Shown here: positions 8,727 through 18,904 of the stretch, piece by piece
Numbering within the stretch: the first letter of the stretch is position 1
Layout of the letters: the number at the start of each line of letters is the position of its first letter
The notes under the pieces: model-generated
Told to the model about the DNA's origin: nothing
Database searches by the model: none
The model's input: only the letters and a program-made list of their open reading frames with translations
Made by a program: the position numbers and the translations under genes
DNA from: Tsukamurella sp. M9C
GTDB lineage: Bacteria; Actinomycetota; Actinomycetes; Mycobacteriales; Mycobacteriaceae
NCBI RefSeq assembly: GCF_020169415.1
Contig: NZ_JAIULG010000003.1
Coordinates: forward strand, 1 to 64,000
Reading direction: 5' to 3'
DNA: 64,000 nt

Positions 8727-9589
8727 CAGGCGCGCCGTTCCGCCCGCCGCGCGGCCACGGCGCCCAGCCCGCCGAAGATCAGCCCCAGCAGGGCCAGCGC
8801 ACCGCCGACCGCGGCCTCGGTCGCGATCCACGGCGTCAGGCTCTTCGTCACCTGCGCGAGCGCGGCGTCCACCACGGGGCTGAGCCCCCCGGTCCCGCTG
8901 CGGCTCGACACGTACGACGGTGCCGCCACGCACAGCATCCACGTCACGCCCGCGGCGACGGCGACGCCGAGCCCCAGGTAGAACATCATGAACCCGCGGC
9001 GATGCGCTGCCAGCAGCGCGAGCAGGGCCGCGGCGAGCGCGGTCAGAGGCGCGATCCACGCCGCCGACCGGATGGTGTCGGCGACGGACGCGTACCGTCC
9101 GGCCCGGAACAGGTCCCGGTTGGCGCCGGTCCCGGACAGGTCGATGGTGACCCGCTCCGGCACGGTCACCTTCACGTTGTTCGCGGCGGCGACGTCGCGG
9201 ATCATCGGCGCGAGGTCGATCTCCGCGGTGGTCGCGCCGCGCAGCCGCTGCTCGGCGGTGGGCCGCACCAGCAGCCAGGTGTGCACCTGGCCCACGGCCT
9301 CGGTGAAGGCGCCCGGGAACTGCGGGCCGTGCACGTAGGTCGAGACGTAGGGCGTGATCGCGTCGAGCGGCGGCCGGGCGTCGCCCTGCTCGGTGAGCAG
9401 CCGCTGCACCTGCTGGGCGATCTCCTGCGCCATCGCGTCCTGCACGGCGCTGTCGCGACCCAGCGGCTCCATGAGCTTCATGAACTCGGCGCGGTCGAGC
9501 ACCGTGTTCTTCGCCCACGCCGCGGGGACCGCCACGAACGTGGCCGCGATCGCCACGAGAACGAGGAGGAAGGCCGTCAGAGAACGCAC
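8723..9589 (-). CDS. Membrane protein with extracytoplasmic N-terminal domain, unknown function
   Basis: I do not recognise a characterised family. The 288 residues open with a signal-like hydrophobic stretch (LTAFLLVLVAIAATFVAVPAAWA), then about 145 residues of soluble sequence rich in Asp and Gln (including AEFMKLMEPLGRDSAVQDAM and YVSTYVHGPQFPGAFTEAV). Three hydrophobic spans follow near residues 174-194, 198-222 and 253-280, and the protein ends in a basic tail. The arrangement predicts an anchored envelope protein with its main domain outside. It is coupled by a GTGA overlap to the alpha/beta hydrolase, which suggests a shared, perhaps lipid- or envelope-related, role. Confidence 0.7.
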   Translation of the reverse strand: MRSLTAFLLVLVAIAATFVAVPAAWAKNTVLDRAEFMKLMEPLGRDSAVQDAMAQEIAQQVQRLLTEQGDARPPLDAITPYVSTYVHGPQFPGAFTEAVGQVHTWLLVRPTAEQRLRGATTAEIDLAPMIRDVAAANNVKVTVPERVTIDLSGTGANRDLFRAGRYASVADTIRSAAWIAPLTALAAALLALLAAHRRGFMMFYLGLGVAVAAGVTWMLCVAAPSYVSSRSGTGGLSPVVDAALAQVTKSLTPWIATEAAVGGALALLGLIFGGLGAVAARRAERRAW

Positions 9590-9641
9590 GGCGACAACGG
9601 TACTCGACGGTGCCGTCGGCCCCGGTCGACTCGGGTCACCG

Positions 9642-10580
9642 TCAGTCGCTGATCAGGTCGCGACCGCGCCCGACGATGAGCGGGTCCGGGCCGGCGGCCA
9701 GGACGTCCATGTCCTTGTTGTCGTAGTCGAACTTGTCGAGGATGTAGCGCATGGCGTTGAGGCGGGCGCGCTTCTTGTCGTTGCTCTTCACCACGGTCCA
9801 CGGCGCGTAGTCGGTGTCCGTCGCGGTGAACATCTCCTCCTTCGCCGCGGTGTAGCCGTCCCACTTGTCCAGCGAGGCGAGGTCCATCGGCGAGAGCTTC
9901 CACTGGCGCACGGGGTCGATCTGGCGGATCGCGAAGCGGGTCCGCTGCTCGAGCTGGGTCACGGAGAACCAGAACTTCGTGACGTCGATACCGTCCTCGA
10001 CCAGCATCTTCTCGAACAGCGGCACCTGGTGGGTCCAGCGCTCGTGCTGCTCGTCGGAGCAGAAGCCCATCACCCGCTCGACGCCGCCGCGGTTGTACCA
10101 GGAGCGGTCGAACAGGACGATCTCGCCCTTGGTCGGGAAGTGGTCGATGTAGCGCTGGAAGTACCACTCGCCGGCCTCGCGCTCGGTGGGCTTGACCAGC
10201 GCCACCACGCGGGCGCCACGCGGGTTGAGGTGCTCCATGAAGCGCTTGATGGTGCCGCCCTTGCCGGCGGCGTCGCGGCCCTCGAACACGATGACCAGCC
10301 GCTGCCCGGTGTCCTTGACCCAACGCTGCAGCTTGAGCAGCTCGATCTGCAGCAGGCGCTTGTCCCGCTCGTACTCGGACCGGGCGAGGCGCTCCGAGTA
10401 GGGGTAGCCCTCGCGCCAGGTGTCGACGACGTGCCGCTCGGGGGTGAGCAGCACCGGATCGTCGTCATCGTCGTCGTTCACGGAGAAGCCCTCGGTCGCC
10501 CGCAGGTCGACGATCTTCTGCAGCGCCTCGCGGCCGCTGACCGCGCTCAAGTCGATGCCCACGGGCAGGTCGAGATCCAT
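9642..10580 (-). CDS. ppk2: Polyphosphate kinase 2
   Basis: This 312-residue enzyme shows the PPK2 core: Walker A GRDAAGKGG with Lys107, the lid/Walker B region LFDRSWYNRGGVERVMGF, and RYIDHFPTKGEIVLFDRS. An acidic run of six Asp precedes the catalytic domain near residue 40. PPK2 enzymes transfer phosphate between polyphosphate and nucleoside diphosphates; the single-domain (class I) form usually favours polyphosphate-driven NDP to NTP conversion. The ATG 10580 start gives the normal family length. It is divergent from the TetR-type regulator with an 87-base spacer that contains two direct GTGAACG repeats (around 10618-10634), possible sites for that regulator. Confidence 0.9.
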   Translation of the reverse strand: MDLDLPVGIDLSAVSGREALQKIVDLRATEGFSVNDDDDDDPVLLTPERHVVDTWREGYPYSERLARSEYERDKRLLQIELLKLQRWVKDTGQRLVIVFEGRDAAGKGGTIKRFMEHLNPRGARVVALVKPTEREAGEWYFQRYIDHFPTKGEIVLFDRSWYNRGGVERVMGFCSDEQHERWTHQVPLFEKMLVEDGIDVTKFWFSVTQLEQRTRFAIRQIDPVRQWKLSPMDLASLDKWDGYTAAKEEMFTATDTDYAPWTVVKSNDKKRARLNAMRYILDKFDYDNKDMDVLAAGPDPLIVGRGRDLISD

Positions 10581-10667
10581 CACGCGCCGAAGGCTACGGG
10601 CAGGCGCGGACCGGCGGGTGAACGTCGCGTGAACGCGCGGTGCCCTGTGATCGGTAAACTGTGCGGA

Positions 10668-11318
10668 ATGCCCACCACCGCCAACCGCGGACGCCGGCGC
10701 GCCGAACACCTCGGGCCCGAGCGCCGCCGCCCCCAGGTCCTCGACGCCGCGCTGGAGATCGCCGCGCGCGACGGGCTGGCCGCCGTGACCATCGGCACCG
10801 TCGCCGACCGTCTGCAGGTCACGCGCCCCGTCATCTACTCGTGCTTCCCGGACCGCGTCGCGCTCATCACCGAACTGCTCGATCGCGAGACCGAGACGAT
10901 GATGACCTACGTCCTCACGTCGCTGCACAACGCCCACGGGGAGGACCCGGAGACCGCGTTCATCATCGGCATGCGCGGCCTACTGGCCGCGGTCAACGAG
11001 CGCGCCGACACCTGGCAGCTGCTGTTCTCCGGCGTCACCGACCCCGAGGTCGTGCACCGCGTCCGCGGCGCCCGCGCGACCCTGGCGAAGCAGGCCGAGG
11101 AGTGGATCCGGCCCGCCCTCATCCGCTGGTGGGACATGCAGGACCTCGACGAGAAGCTGCCCATGCTCATGGAGCTGTTCGTCTCGGCGTGCGAGGCCGC
11201 CGTCCGATCCATGCTCGCCGGCCGCCCCGACGACGCCGGGACGCAGTGGCGCGGCGACTCCGAAGGGATCGGGAAGTTCTACGGCTCCGCCGTCTACCGC
11301 GCCTTCCACGGCGCCTGA
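10668..11318 (+). CDS. TetR family transcriptional regulator
   Basis: The 216-residue protein has an N-terminal TetR helix-turn-helix (RPQVLDAALEIAARDG, then VTIGTVADRLQVTRPVIYSCFPDR) and a helical ligand domain of about 150 residues. Its effector is unknown. It is divergent from ppk2, so its own promoter and possibly ppk2 are natural targets; the repeated GTGAACG in the shared spacer is a candidate operator. The open frame extends far upstream over ppk2 on the opposite strand, but the protein clearly begins at ATG 10668. It converges on the ABC transporter operon with only 15 bases between the stops. Confidence 0.85.
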   Translation: MPTTANRGRRRAEHLGPERRRPQVLDAALEIAARDGLAAVTIGTVADRLQVTRPVIYSCFPDRVALITELLDRETETMMTYVLTSLHNAHGEDPETAFIIGMRGLLAAVNERADTWQLLFSGVTDPEVVHRVRGARATLAKQAEEWIRPALIRWWDMQDLDEKLPMLMELFVSACEAAVRSMLAGRPDDAGTQWRGDSEGIGKFYGSAVYRAFHGA

Positions 11319-11333
11319 CGGTCCGCCGTCACC

Positions 11334-13112
11334 TCACCGGTGACGGCTCCACGCCGCCCAGAGGGCGGCGTACCGTCCGCCCGCGCTGCGGAGTTCGTCG
11401 TGCGTGCCCTGCTCGACGATGGCGCCGCGCTCCATCACCAGGATCCGGTCGGCCCGGGCGGCCTGGCTGAGACGGTGTGCGACGACGAGGGCGGTGCGCC
11501 CGGCGAGCGCGGCCTGCGCGGCCTCCTCGAGCAGGTCGGCGTCGGCGCTGTCGGCGTCGGCGGTGGCCTCGTCGAGGATCGCGACGGGCGGGTCGAGCAG
11601 CACGAGGCGGGCCAGCGCGAGCTGCTGCTCCCGCTGCGGGGTGAGCGCCTGTCCGCCCGCGCCGACGACGGTGTCCAGCCCGGCATCGAGCAGGGACACC
11701 CACTCCCGCGCGCCCACCCGCTCCAGGGCGGCGTGCAACTCCGCGTCCGACGCCGACGGCGCCGCCATCCGCAGGTCCTCGGCGAGCGAGCCGGCGAAGA
11801 CGTGGACGTCCTGCGTGAGCAGCACCGGCGCAGCGGAATCCGGCAGCGTCGCGAGGTCGGTACCGCCGATCCGCACCACTCCGGCGTCGGGCACGTGCAC
11901 GCCCGCGATGAGCGCGGCGAGGGTCGTCTTCCCCGCGCCCGACGTGCCGACCACGGCCACCGTCTCCCCCGGTTCGAGGCGCACAGTCACCCCGTCGAGC
12001 ACGCGGCGCCCGCCGCCGTACCCGAAGGCGACCCCGTCGACCTCGACGCTGGGCGGCTCGCCGCGCGCGTCCACCACGCCCGACGGTGCCGGTCCCGATG
12101 CCTCGTTGTCGGCCACCCCGATCACCCCGACGATGCGGGCGAGAGAGGCTCCGGCGGACTGGATGTCGTCCATCACCAGCAGCAGCGCGCCGATCGGCCC
12201 GAACAGGCGCAGGAACAGCAGCATCGCGGTGGTGACGGCACCGACGGTGACCAGGTCCCCGTCGACGAGGGCGAAGCCGAGCACGAGGATCGCGGCCATG
12301 CCGACGAACTCGGCGAGGTTGACCCGCCCGAAGAGCCGGTTCTGCACGATCCGCGCGCGCATGGTCCAGCGCACGACGCGCCACGAACCGTCGCTGACCC
12401 GCAGGCTCGCGCGGTCCATGAGGTCGTAGGCGTGCACGGTGGGCAGGCCGCGGATCGACCCGAGCATGTGGTGCGCCCGCTCCGCCATGGCCGCCCGCTC
12501 GGAGCGGTAGACCGGCGGCGCGACGCGCACGTACATCCGCGCGCCGAGTACGTAGACCGGGAGCACCACCACGACCACCAGCAGGAACCGCCAGTCGAGC
12601 GCGGCGAAACCGGCGACGGTCACGGCGACGGAGAAGCCGGACCGGGCGAGCGCGGGCACGCCGCGGGAGATGGCCTGGCTGACCGCGCCGACGTCGTCCG
12701 TCGCGCGGGAGACCAGGTCGCCGGACCCGGCCTCCTCGACCCGCGACTGGGAGAGTCGCAGCGCCGCACCGACCATCGACTCGCGCAGCCGGGCGAGCGC
12801 GGTCTCGAAGACCTGCGCGGAGAGGGCGATACCGAGGCCGGTGAACACCGCCGAGGCGATCGCGGCGGCCGCCATGAGACCGCCGATCCGCAGTACGTCG
12901 GGGTAGCCGCCGCCGTCGATCGCGACGTCGACCATCGCGCCGAAGCCCCACGGCACGGCCAGCCCGAGGGCGGCGCCCACGAGCAGGACCACGAACACGA
13001 GGGCGAGGGCGCCGCGCTTCCCCGCGAGCAGGCCGCGGGCGAAGCGGAAGGTCTCCGCCCCGTCGGCGATCGGCAGGGCGCCGGTGGTGCCGGTCGTGGT
13101 GGAGGCGCTCAT
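11334..13112 (-). CDS. ABC transporter half, exporter fold, catalytically competent ATP site
   Basis: The 592-residue subunit has a six-helix exporter-type membrane domain and a nucleotide-binding domain. Walker A is intact (VGTSGAGKTT, about residues 388-398), as are Walker B with its catalytic Glu (VAILDEATAD, about 508) and the H-loop (VVAHRLSQ). The signature motif is not LSGGQ but LTPQREQQ (about 489). This is the mirror image of its partner encoded just upstream, which keeps the signature but lost Walker A, so together they make one good and one dead ATP site. It is coupled to the partner by ATGA and is last in the siderophore operon. It is either a siderophore exporter or, like mycobacterial IrtAB, an exporter-fold importer. 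Confidence 0.87.
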   Translation of the reverse strand: MSASTTTGTTGALPIADGAETFRFARGLLAGKRGALALVFVVLLVGAALGLAVPWGFGAMVDVAIDGGGYPDVLRIGGLMAAAAIASAVFTGLGIALSAQVFETALARLRESMVGAALRLSQSRVEEAGSGDLVSRATDDVGAVSQAISRGVPALARSGFSVAVTVAGFAALDWRFLLVVVVVLPVYVLGARMYVRVAPPVYRSERAAMAERAHHMLGSIRGLPTVHAYDLMDRASLRVSDGSWRVVRWTMRARIVQNRLFGRVNLAEFVGMAAILVLGFALVDGDLVTVGAVTTAMLLFLRLFGPIGALLLVMDDIQSAGASLARIVGVIGVADNEASGPAPSGVVDARGEPPSVEVDGVAFGYGGGRRVLDGVTVRLEPGETVAVVGTSGAGKTTLAALIAGVHVPDAGVVRIGGTDLATLPDSAAPVLLTQDVHVFAGSLAEDLRMAAPSASDAELHAALERVGAREWVSLLDAGLDTVVGAGGQALTPQREQQLALARLVLLDPPVAILDEATADADSADADLLEEAAQAALAGRTALVVAHRLSQAARADRILVMERGAIVEQGTHDELRSAGGRYAALWAAWSRHR

Positions 13113-14818
13113 GCGCGGACCTCCGCTCCGGCGGGGCTGACGGTGAGCACGGTGTCGGCCGCGGCGATCAACGTCGGGGAGCCGGTGAAGACGACGGTGG
13201 CGAGGCCCTCGCGGGCCGCGCCCAGCCGGTCGGCGATCGCGGCCTCGGTGACGGAGTCGACCGCGCTGGTCGGGTCGACGAGCACCAGCGTGCGGGTGTC
13301 GGTGGCGAGCGCGCGGGCCAGCGCGACGCGCTGGCGCTGGCCGCCCGAGAGCAGCCGGCCGGCCTCGCCCACGGAGGTCTGCAGCCCGTCCGGCAGGACC
13401 TCGAGAACGTCGTCGCAGGCAGCGGCGAGCAGCGCGGCCGCGATCCGGTCGGGGGCGCCGCCGGCGGCGACGTTCTCCTCGACGGTGCCCTCGAACAGGG
13501 TGGTCGCGTGCGGCGCGACGCGCACGGCCCGCAGCGCCACGGGCTGAGTGAGCGTGTACAGGTCGGTGCCGCCGACGGTGACCCCGGCGCCCGGCCGCGG
13601 CGCCCCGGACCGCGCGAGCAGCGCGGTCGCGGCGGCGGTGGTCTCGGCGCCGCACACCACGGCGGTGACCCCGGTGGGCGGGAACTCCAGGTCGACGACG
13701 CCCTCGCCCGCGGGGACGCCGGAGAGCCGCACGGGCACCTCGTCCCCGTCGTGCGCGTGCAGCACGCCCTCGTCGCGCGCGAAGGGCGCCTGCAGCACCA
13801 TGAGCACGCGCTTGGCGGAGGCGTTGCCCGCCACCCAGAACTTGCCGAAGTTGGTGCCCATGGCCTGCAGCGGCGCCATCACCACCTGGGTGAGGCCCAC
13901 GACGGTGATGAGCTGGCCGACGGTGAGGTCGCCGTGCACGGTCTGGACGCCGGCGAGCACGCCCACGAGCACCACGAAGGCCGCGGCGACGGCCTCCATC
14001 GCGCCCACGTAGGCGCCCTCGGAGCGGCGCGCCTTGATGACGGCCGCGAGGGCGCGGGCGCTCGCCGCCCGGTACCGACGGTCGGCCTCGGCCTCGGCGT
14101 GCATGCCCTTGACCACGCGGAATCCGGCGACCAGGTCGGCCGCGGACCCCGCTGCCTCGCCGGCGGCCCGCTGCTCGGCCTCGCTGCGGGCGCGCAGGGC
14201 GCCGCCCGCCTTGTCGAGGCACCACAGCATCGCGGGCGCGCCGAGCAGCACGAGCAGGCCCAGCTGCCAGGAGATCGACAGGAGCACGACGCCGCAGAAG
14301 ACGATCGCCGCGAGCTCGCCCACCGGGTAGAGCCCGAGCGCGACCGACATGGCGAGGCGCTGCACGTCGGAGGTGGCGATGGAGAGCAGCACGCCGGGCG
14401 AGTGGCCCCCGCCCAGGCCGCGCGGGTCCAGGATCCGGTCGGTCACCTGGGTGCGCAGCCGGTGCTGCACGGTGTTCATGCCGAGGAAGCCGATTCGCGA
14501 GCCGAACCGGAAGCTGAACGAGAGGAAGGCGAACAGGACCGCGAGCACGAGGACCCAGCGGATCGTCGCCGCCCAGTCCCCGGTCTGGATGGCCCGGTCG
14601 ATCGCGAGGCCCATCACCACGGGCACCAGCGCCTCGCCGACCTGGTGGCCGATGATGAGCAGGCCCGCGGGCAGCGTCCGCGACGGGTTGCCGAACATGG
14701 TGCGCAGCACCAGCTGCCGCGGCGTGGTGTCGGCATCGACCGCGAGCGGCCGGTGGTCGGGCTGCTGCTCGGGCGCCTCGAAGAACACCGGCAGCCGGCT
14801 GCCGGTCCAATCCGCCAC
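13109..14818 (-). CDS. ABC transporter half, exporter fold, degenerate ATP site
   Basis: A 569-residue half-transporter: six hydrophobic spans over roughly the first 330 residues, then a nucleotide-binding domain. Its signature is intact (LLSGGQRQRVALARAL, about residues 486-501). The Walker A position reads VCGAETTAAATAL with no GK(S/T), the Walker B Glu is replaced by Pro (VLVDPTSAVD), and the H-loop His is missing (VVFTGSPT). It cannot hydrolyse ATP at its own site and must work as a heterodimer with the next gene, which has the complementary defect. The GTG start lies 2 bases after the entC-type stop, so it is part of the siderophore operon. Confidence 0.87.
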   Translation of the reverse strand: MADWTGSRLPVFFEAPEQQPDHRPLAVDADTTPRQLVLRTMFGNPSRTLPAGLLIIGHQVGEALVPVVMGLAIDRAIQTGDWAATIRWVLVLAVLFAFLSFSFRFGSRIGFLGMNTVQHRLRTQVTDRILDPRGLGGGHSPGVLLSIATSDVQRLAMSVALGLYPVGELAAIVFCGVVLLSISWQLGLLVLLGAPAMLWCLDKAGGALRARSEAEQRAAGEAAGSAADLVAGFRVVKGMHAEAEADRRYRAASARALAAVIKARRSEGAYVGAMEAVAAAFVVLVGVLAGVQTVHGDLTVGQLITVVGLTQVVMAPLQAMGTNFGKFWVAGNASAKRVLMVLQAPFARDEGVLHAHDGDEVPVRLSGVPAGEGVVDLEFPPTGVTAVVCGAETTAAATALLARSGAPRPGAGVTVGGTDLYTLTQPVALRAVRVAPHATTLFEGTVEENVAAGGAPDRIAAALLAAACDDVLEVLPDGLQTSVGEAGRLLSGGQRQRVALARALATDTRTLVLVDPTSAVDSVTEAAIADRLGAAREGLATVVFTGSPTLIAAADTVLTVSPAGAEVRA

Positions 14819-14820
14819 CC

Positions 14821-15909
14821 TCAGCTCCGCGCGGACTCGGTGAGCCGGAACGGGCCCAGCACGGTGCGCAGCTTGTTGCGGGTCTCGGCCAGCTCGGCCT
14901 GCGGATCCGAGGCCCCGACGATGCCGCCGCCCGCGTAGGCGCGCAGCCGCGCACCGTCGAGCTCGGCGCACCGGATGCTGACCCGCCAGTGCCCGTCGCC
15001 GTTCGCGGCGGTCCAGCCGACGGCGCCGGCGTAGAAGCCCCGCTCGCCCTCGATGTCGGCGATCGCGCGGGCGGCGGTCCGCCGCGGGAAGCCGCAGACG
15101 GCGGGGGTGGGGTGCAGCGCGAGCGCGAGGTCGAGCGCGCTGGTCGCGGGGTCGGCGAGCCGGCCCTCGATCTTGGTGCCGAGGTGCCACACGGGCCCGG
15201 CCCTCGTCACCGACGGTGCGGCGGGCACGTCCAGTTCCGCGCACAGCGGCGCGAGCGCGGCGGCGATCTCGTCGACGACGTAGGCGTGCTCCTCGCGGTC
15301 CTTCTCCGAGTCCAGCAGGCCCTCGGGCGTGGTCGCGGTGCCGGCGAAGGGATGGCAGAAGACGGTGTTGCCCATGCGCCCGACGAGGATCTCCGGGCTG
15401 GAGCCCACGAGCCAGCGGCCGCGGTAGGCGTCGCCGGCGGCGGCGAGGTCGACGGCGAAGGCGTTGCCCTCCAGGTCGCGCTGCTCGAGCGCGGCGGCCA
15501 CGGCGAGCGGGTCGAGCGGCGCGGCGGCCTCGAAGTCGACGGCGCGCGCGAGCACCACCTTCTGCAGCTCGGAGTCGTCGATGAGCTCGATGGCACGGCG
15601 CACCCGGTCGACGTGCTCGGCCGGCTCGGGGTGCTGGGCGGTCTGCGTCAACGTGGGCAGCTCGGCGGCCGTCCCGGCGGGAGCCGCGGCCACGTCGCCG
15701 AAGTGCTCCGGCACCGTCAGCGCGGCGGGATCGGCCAGGTCGAAGGGCAGCGCGCCCACCACGGCGGGGACCGTGCCGGCCCGGAGCGCGGCGGCCGCGG
15801 CGTGCGGGTCGGTGAACGCCCCCGCGCTGCCGCGCGCCGCGAGGCGCTGCCCGGCGGCGGTCAGCAGGAAATGCGGATGGTCGCTCTCCCCGCTCGTGCT
15901 CGCCGTCAT
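14821..15909 (-). CDS. entC: Isochorismate synthase
   Basis: The 362-residue chorismate-binding enzyme carries SSPEILVGRMGNTVFCHPFAGT, then LHPTPAVCGFPRRTA, ERGFYAGAVGW and the C-terminal YAGGGIVGASDPQAELAETRNK. The HPTPAVCG element is typical of EntC/DhbC rather than of salicylate synthases such as MbtI. It converts chorismate to isochorismate, the first step towards 2,3-dihydroxybenzoate, and the adjoining isochorismatase, DHB dehydrogenase and DHB-AMP ligase confirm the pathway. Start ATG 15909 overlaps the isochorismatase stop (ATGA). The longer open frame upstream is a shadow of that gene. Confidence 0.92.
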   Translation of the reverse strand: MTASTSGESDHPHFLLTAAGQRLAARGSAGAFTDPHAAAAALRAGTVPAVVGALPFDLADPAALTVPEHFGDVAAAPAGTAAELPTLTQTAQHPEPAEHVDRVRRAIELIDDSELQKVVLARAVDFEAAAPLDPLAVAAALEQRDLEGNAFAVDLAAAGDAYRGRWLVGSSPEILVGRMGNTVFCHPFAGTATTPEGLLDSEKDREEHAYVVDEIAAALAPLCAELDVPAAPSVTRAGPVWHLGTKIEGRLADPATSALDLALALHPTPAVCGFPRRTAARAIADIEGERGFYAGAVGWTAANGDGHWRVSIRCAELDGARLRAYAGGGIVGASDPQAELAETRNKLRTVLGPFRLTESARS

Positions 15910-16525
15910 CGCAGTGCCTCCAGAACCTTGTCCGTAGTCTCCACTCTGCCGCATCGGCCCGCCACATAGGTGAGCGCGTTGGCGTGATCCTCGGCGGAGA
16001 AGTCGGCGACGGCGTCGCGGACCACGTAGGGCTGCACGTCGCGCATGAAGGCGTCGAGCGCCGTGGTCATGATCCCGATGTGGGCGTAGATGCCCGCGAT
16101 GACCAGCTGATCGCGGCCCCAGGCCCGCATCCGCTCGGCGAGATCCGACTTGGCGAAGGCGCTGTAGCGCCACTTGGTGAGCAGAACGTCGTCGTCGGCC
16201 GGAGTCAGCTCGCCGATGATGTCCTGGTTGGCCGTCTTGAGGCCGGGGCCCCAGAAATCGGTGAGCAGCGCGCGCTCCTCGGGGTCCTGGTCGCCGGGCT
16301 GCGCGGTGTACACCACGGGCACCCCTGCGGCGCGGGCCGCGGCGCGCAGCGCCACGATGTTCGGCACCACGGTGCGCAGCGGCTCCGCGTCGCGCTCGAA
16401 CGGCCCCACGAAGTGCTCCTGCATGTCGTGGATCAGCAGGACGGAGCGCGCCGGGTCGACGGTCCAGTCGACGGTGTCGGGGCACTCGATCTCGGGCAGG
16501 TCGTAGACGACCGTCTTCGGCAGGC

Positions 16526-16529
<4 letters not shown>
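15906..16529 (-). CDS. entB: Isochorismatase, free-standing
   Basis: The 207-residue cysteine-hydrolase-fold protein reads like the N-terminal half of EntB: LLIHDMQEHFVGPF with the catalytic Asp, LLTKWRYSAFAKSDL with the Lys, and GIYAHIGIMTTALDAFM, where isochorismatases lack the nucleophilic Cys of related amidases. It hydrolyses isochorismate to 2,3-dihydro-2,3-dihydroxybenzoate and pyruvate. Unlike E. coli EntB or Bacillus DhbB it ends without an aryl carrier domain. The carrier is a separate 78-residue gene at 23925, on the other side of the cluster. Start GTG 16529 overlaps the upstream stop (GTGA). Confidence 0.92.
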
Positions 16530-18138
<1,609 letters not shown>

Positions 18139-18142
<4 letters not shown>

Positions 18143-18888
18143 ACGGTGGCGCCTCCGTCGACGGTGAGTACCTGCGCGGTCACGTGCCGCGCATCGGGCG
18201 AGAGCAGGTAGTCGATCGCACCGGCGATGTCGTCGGCGTCGGCGATGCGCCCCAGGGGGATCCCCAGCCGGTGCCGCGCCAGGTCGCCCGCGATCGCGGC
18301 CTCCGCGGCGGCGGCGCCGCCGAAGGCGGTCTGCATGGGCGTGGCGGTGGAGCCGGGCGCGACCACGTTGATCCGCACGCCGCTGCCCGCGAGCTCGAGG
18401 GCGAGGGTCAGGGTCGCGCTGTGCGCCGCGGCCTTCGACGCCCCGTAGGCGCCGAGGCCGACGCGCGGGCCGTTCCCGGCGTTGGAGCCGACGACCACGG
18501 CGGCGCCGGCGCCGCGCTCCGCCATCCGTCGGGCGGCGGCGGTGAGCACGTGCACGGTGCCGGTGAGGTTCACGGCCAACGCGGCGGCCCAGTCCTCGGC
18601 CGCGGTGTCGAGAACCGGCCCGGCGACGAGGATTCCCGCGCAGTGCGCGAGCGCGTCGACGGGGCCGCCCGCCTTCTCGGCGGCGTCCAGCGCCGCGGCG
18701 ACGGCGTCGGCGTCGGTCACGTCGAGGACGTGCGAGGTGGCGGTGCCGCCCGCGTCGGCGACGGCGCGGGCGGTCGCGACCAGCCCGTCGGCGTCGCGGT
18801 CCGCGAGGGCGACGGGGCCCCGCCGCGCGAGCCGCAGGGCGGTCGCTGCGCCGATCCCGGAGGCTGCGCCGGTGATGAATGCGTGCAT
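18139..18888 (-). CDS. entA: 2,3-Dihydro-2,3-dihydroxybenzoate dehydrogenase
   Basis: The 249-residue short-chain dehydrogenase has the NAD site [16 protein letters not shown], the Asn-containing AHCAGI, and the catalytic Ser and YGASK (YxxxK) residues around [23 protein letters not shown]. It oxidises 2,3-dihydro-2,3-dihydroxybenzoate to 2,3-dihydroxybenzoate. The assignment within the large SDR family rests mainly on its place between entE and the formyltransferase. I place the start at ATG 18888, where the conserved N-terminus begins, rather than the upstream ATG. Sixteen bases separate it from the formyltransferase gene, the only gap in an otherwise overlapping operon. Confidence 0.88.
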
Positions 18889-18904
18889 GTCTGCGTCCCC
18901 CGGG

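Noticed and set aside
9354-10667. Upstream extension of the TetR regulator frame
   Set aside because: It is antisense to ppk2 and has shadow composition; the TetR helix-turn-helix follows naturally from ATG 10668.
14821-15909. Salicylate synthase (MbtI-type) instead of isochorismate synthase
   Set aside because: The HPTPAVCG block is EntC/DhbC-like and the operon contains isochorismatase, DHB dehydrogenase and DHB-AMP ligase, which only make sense with isochorismate release.
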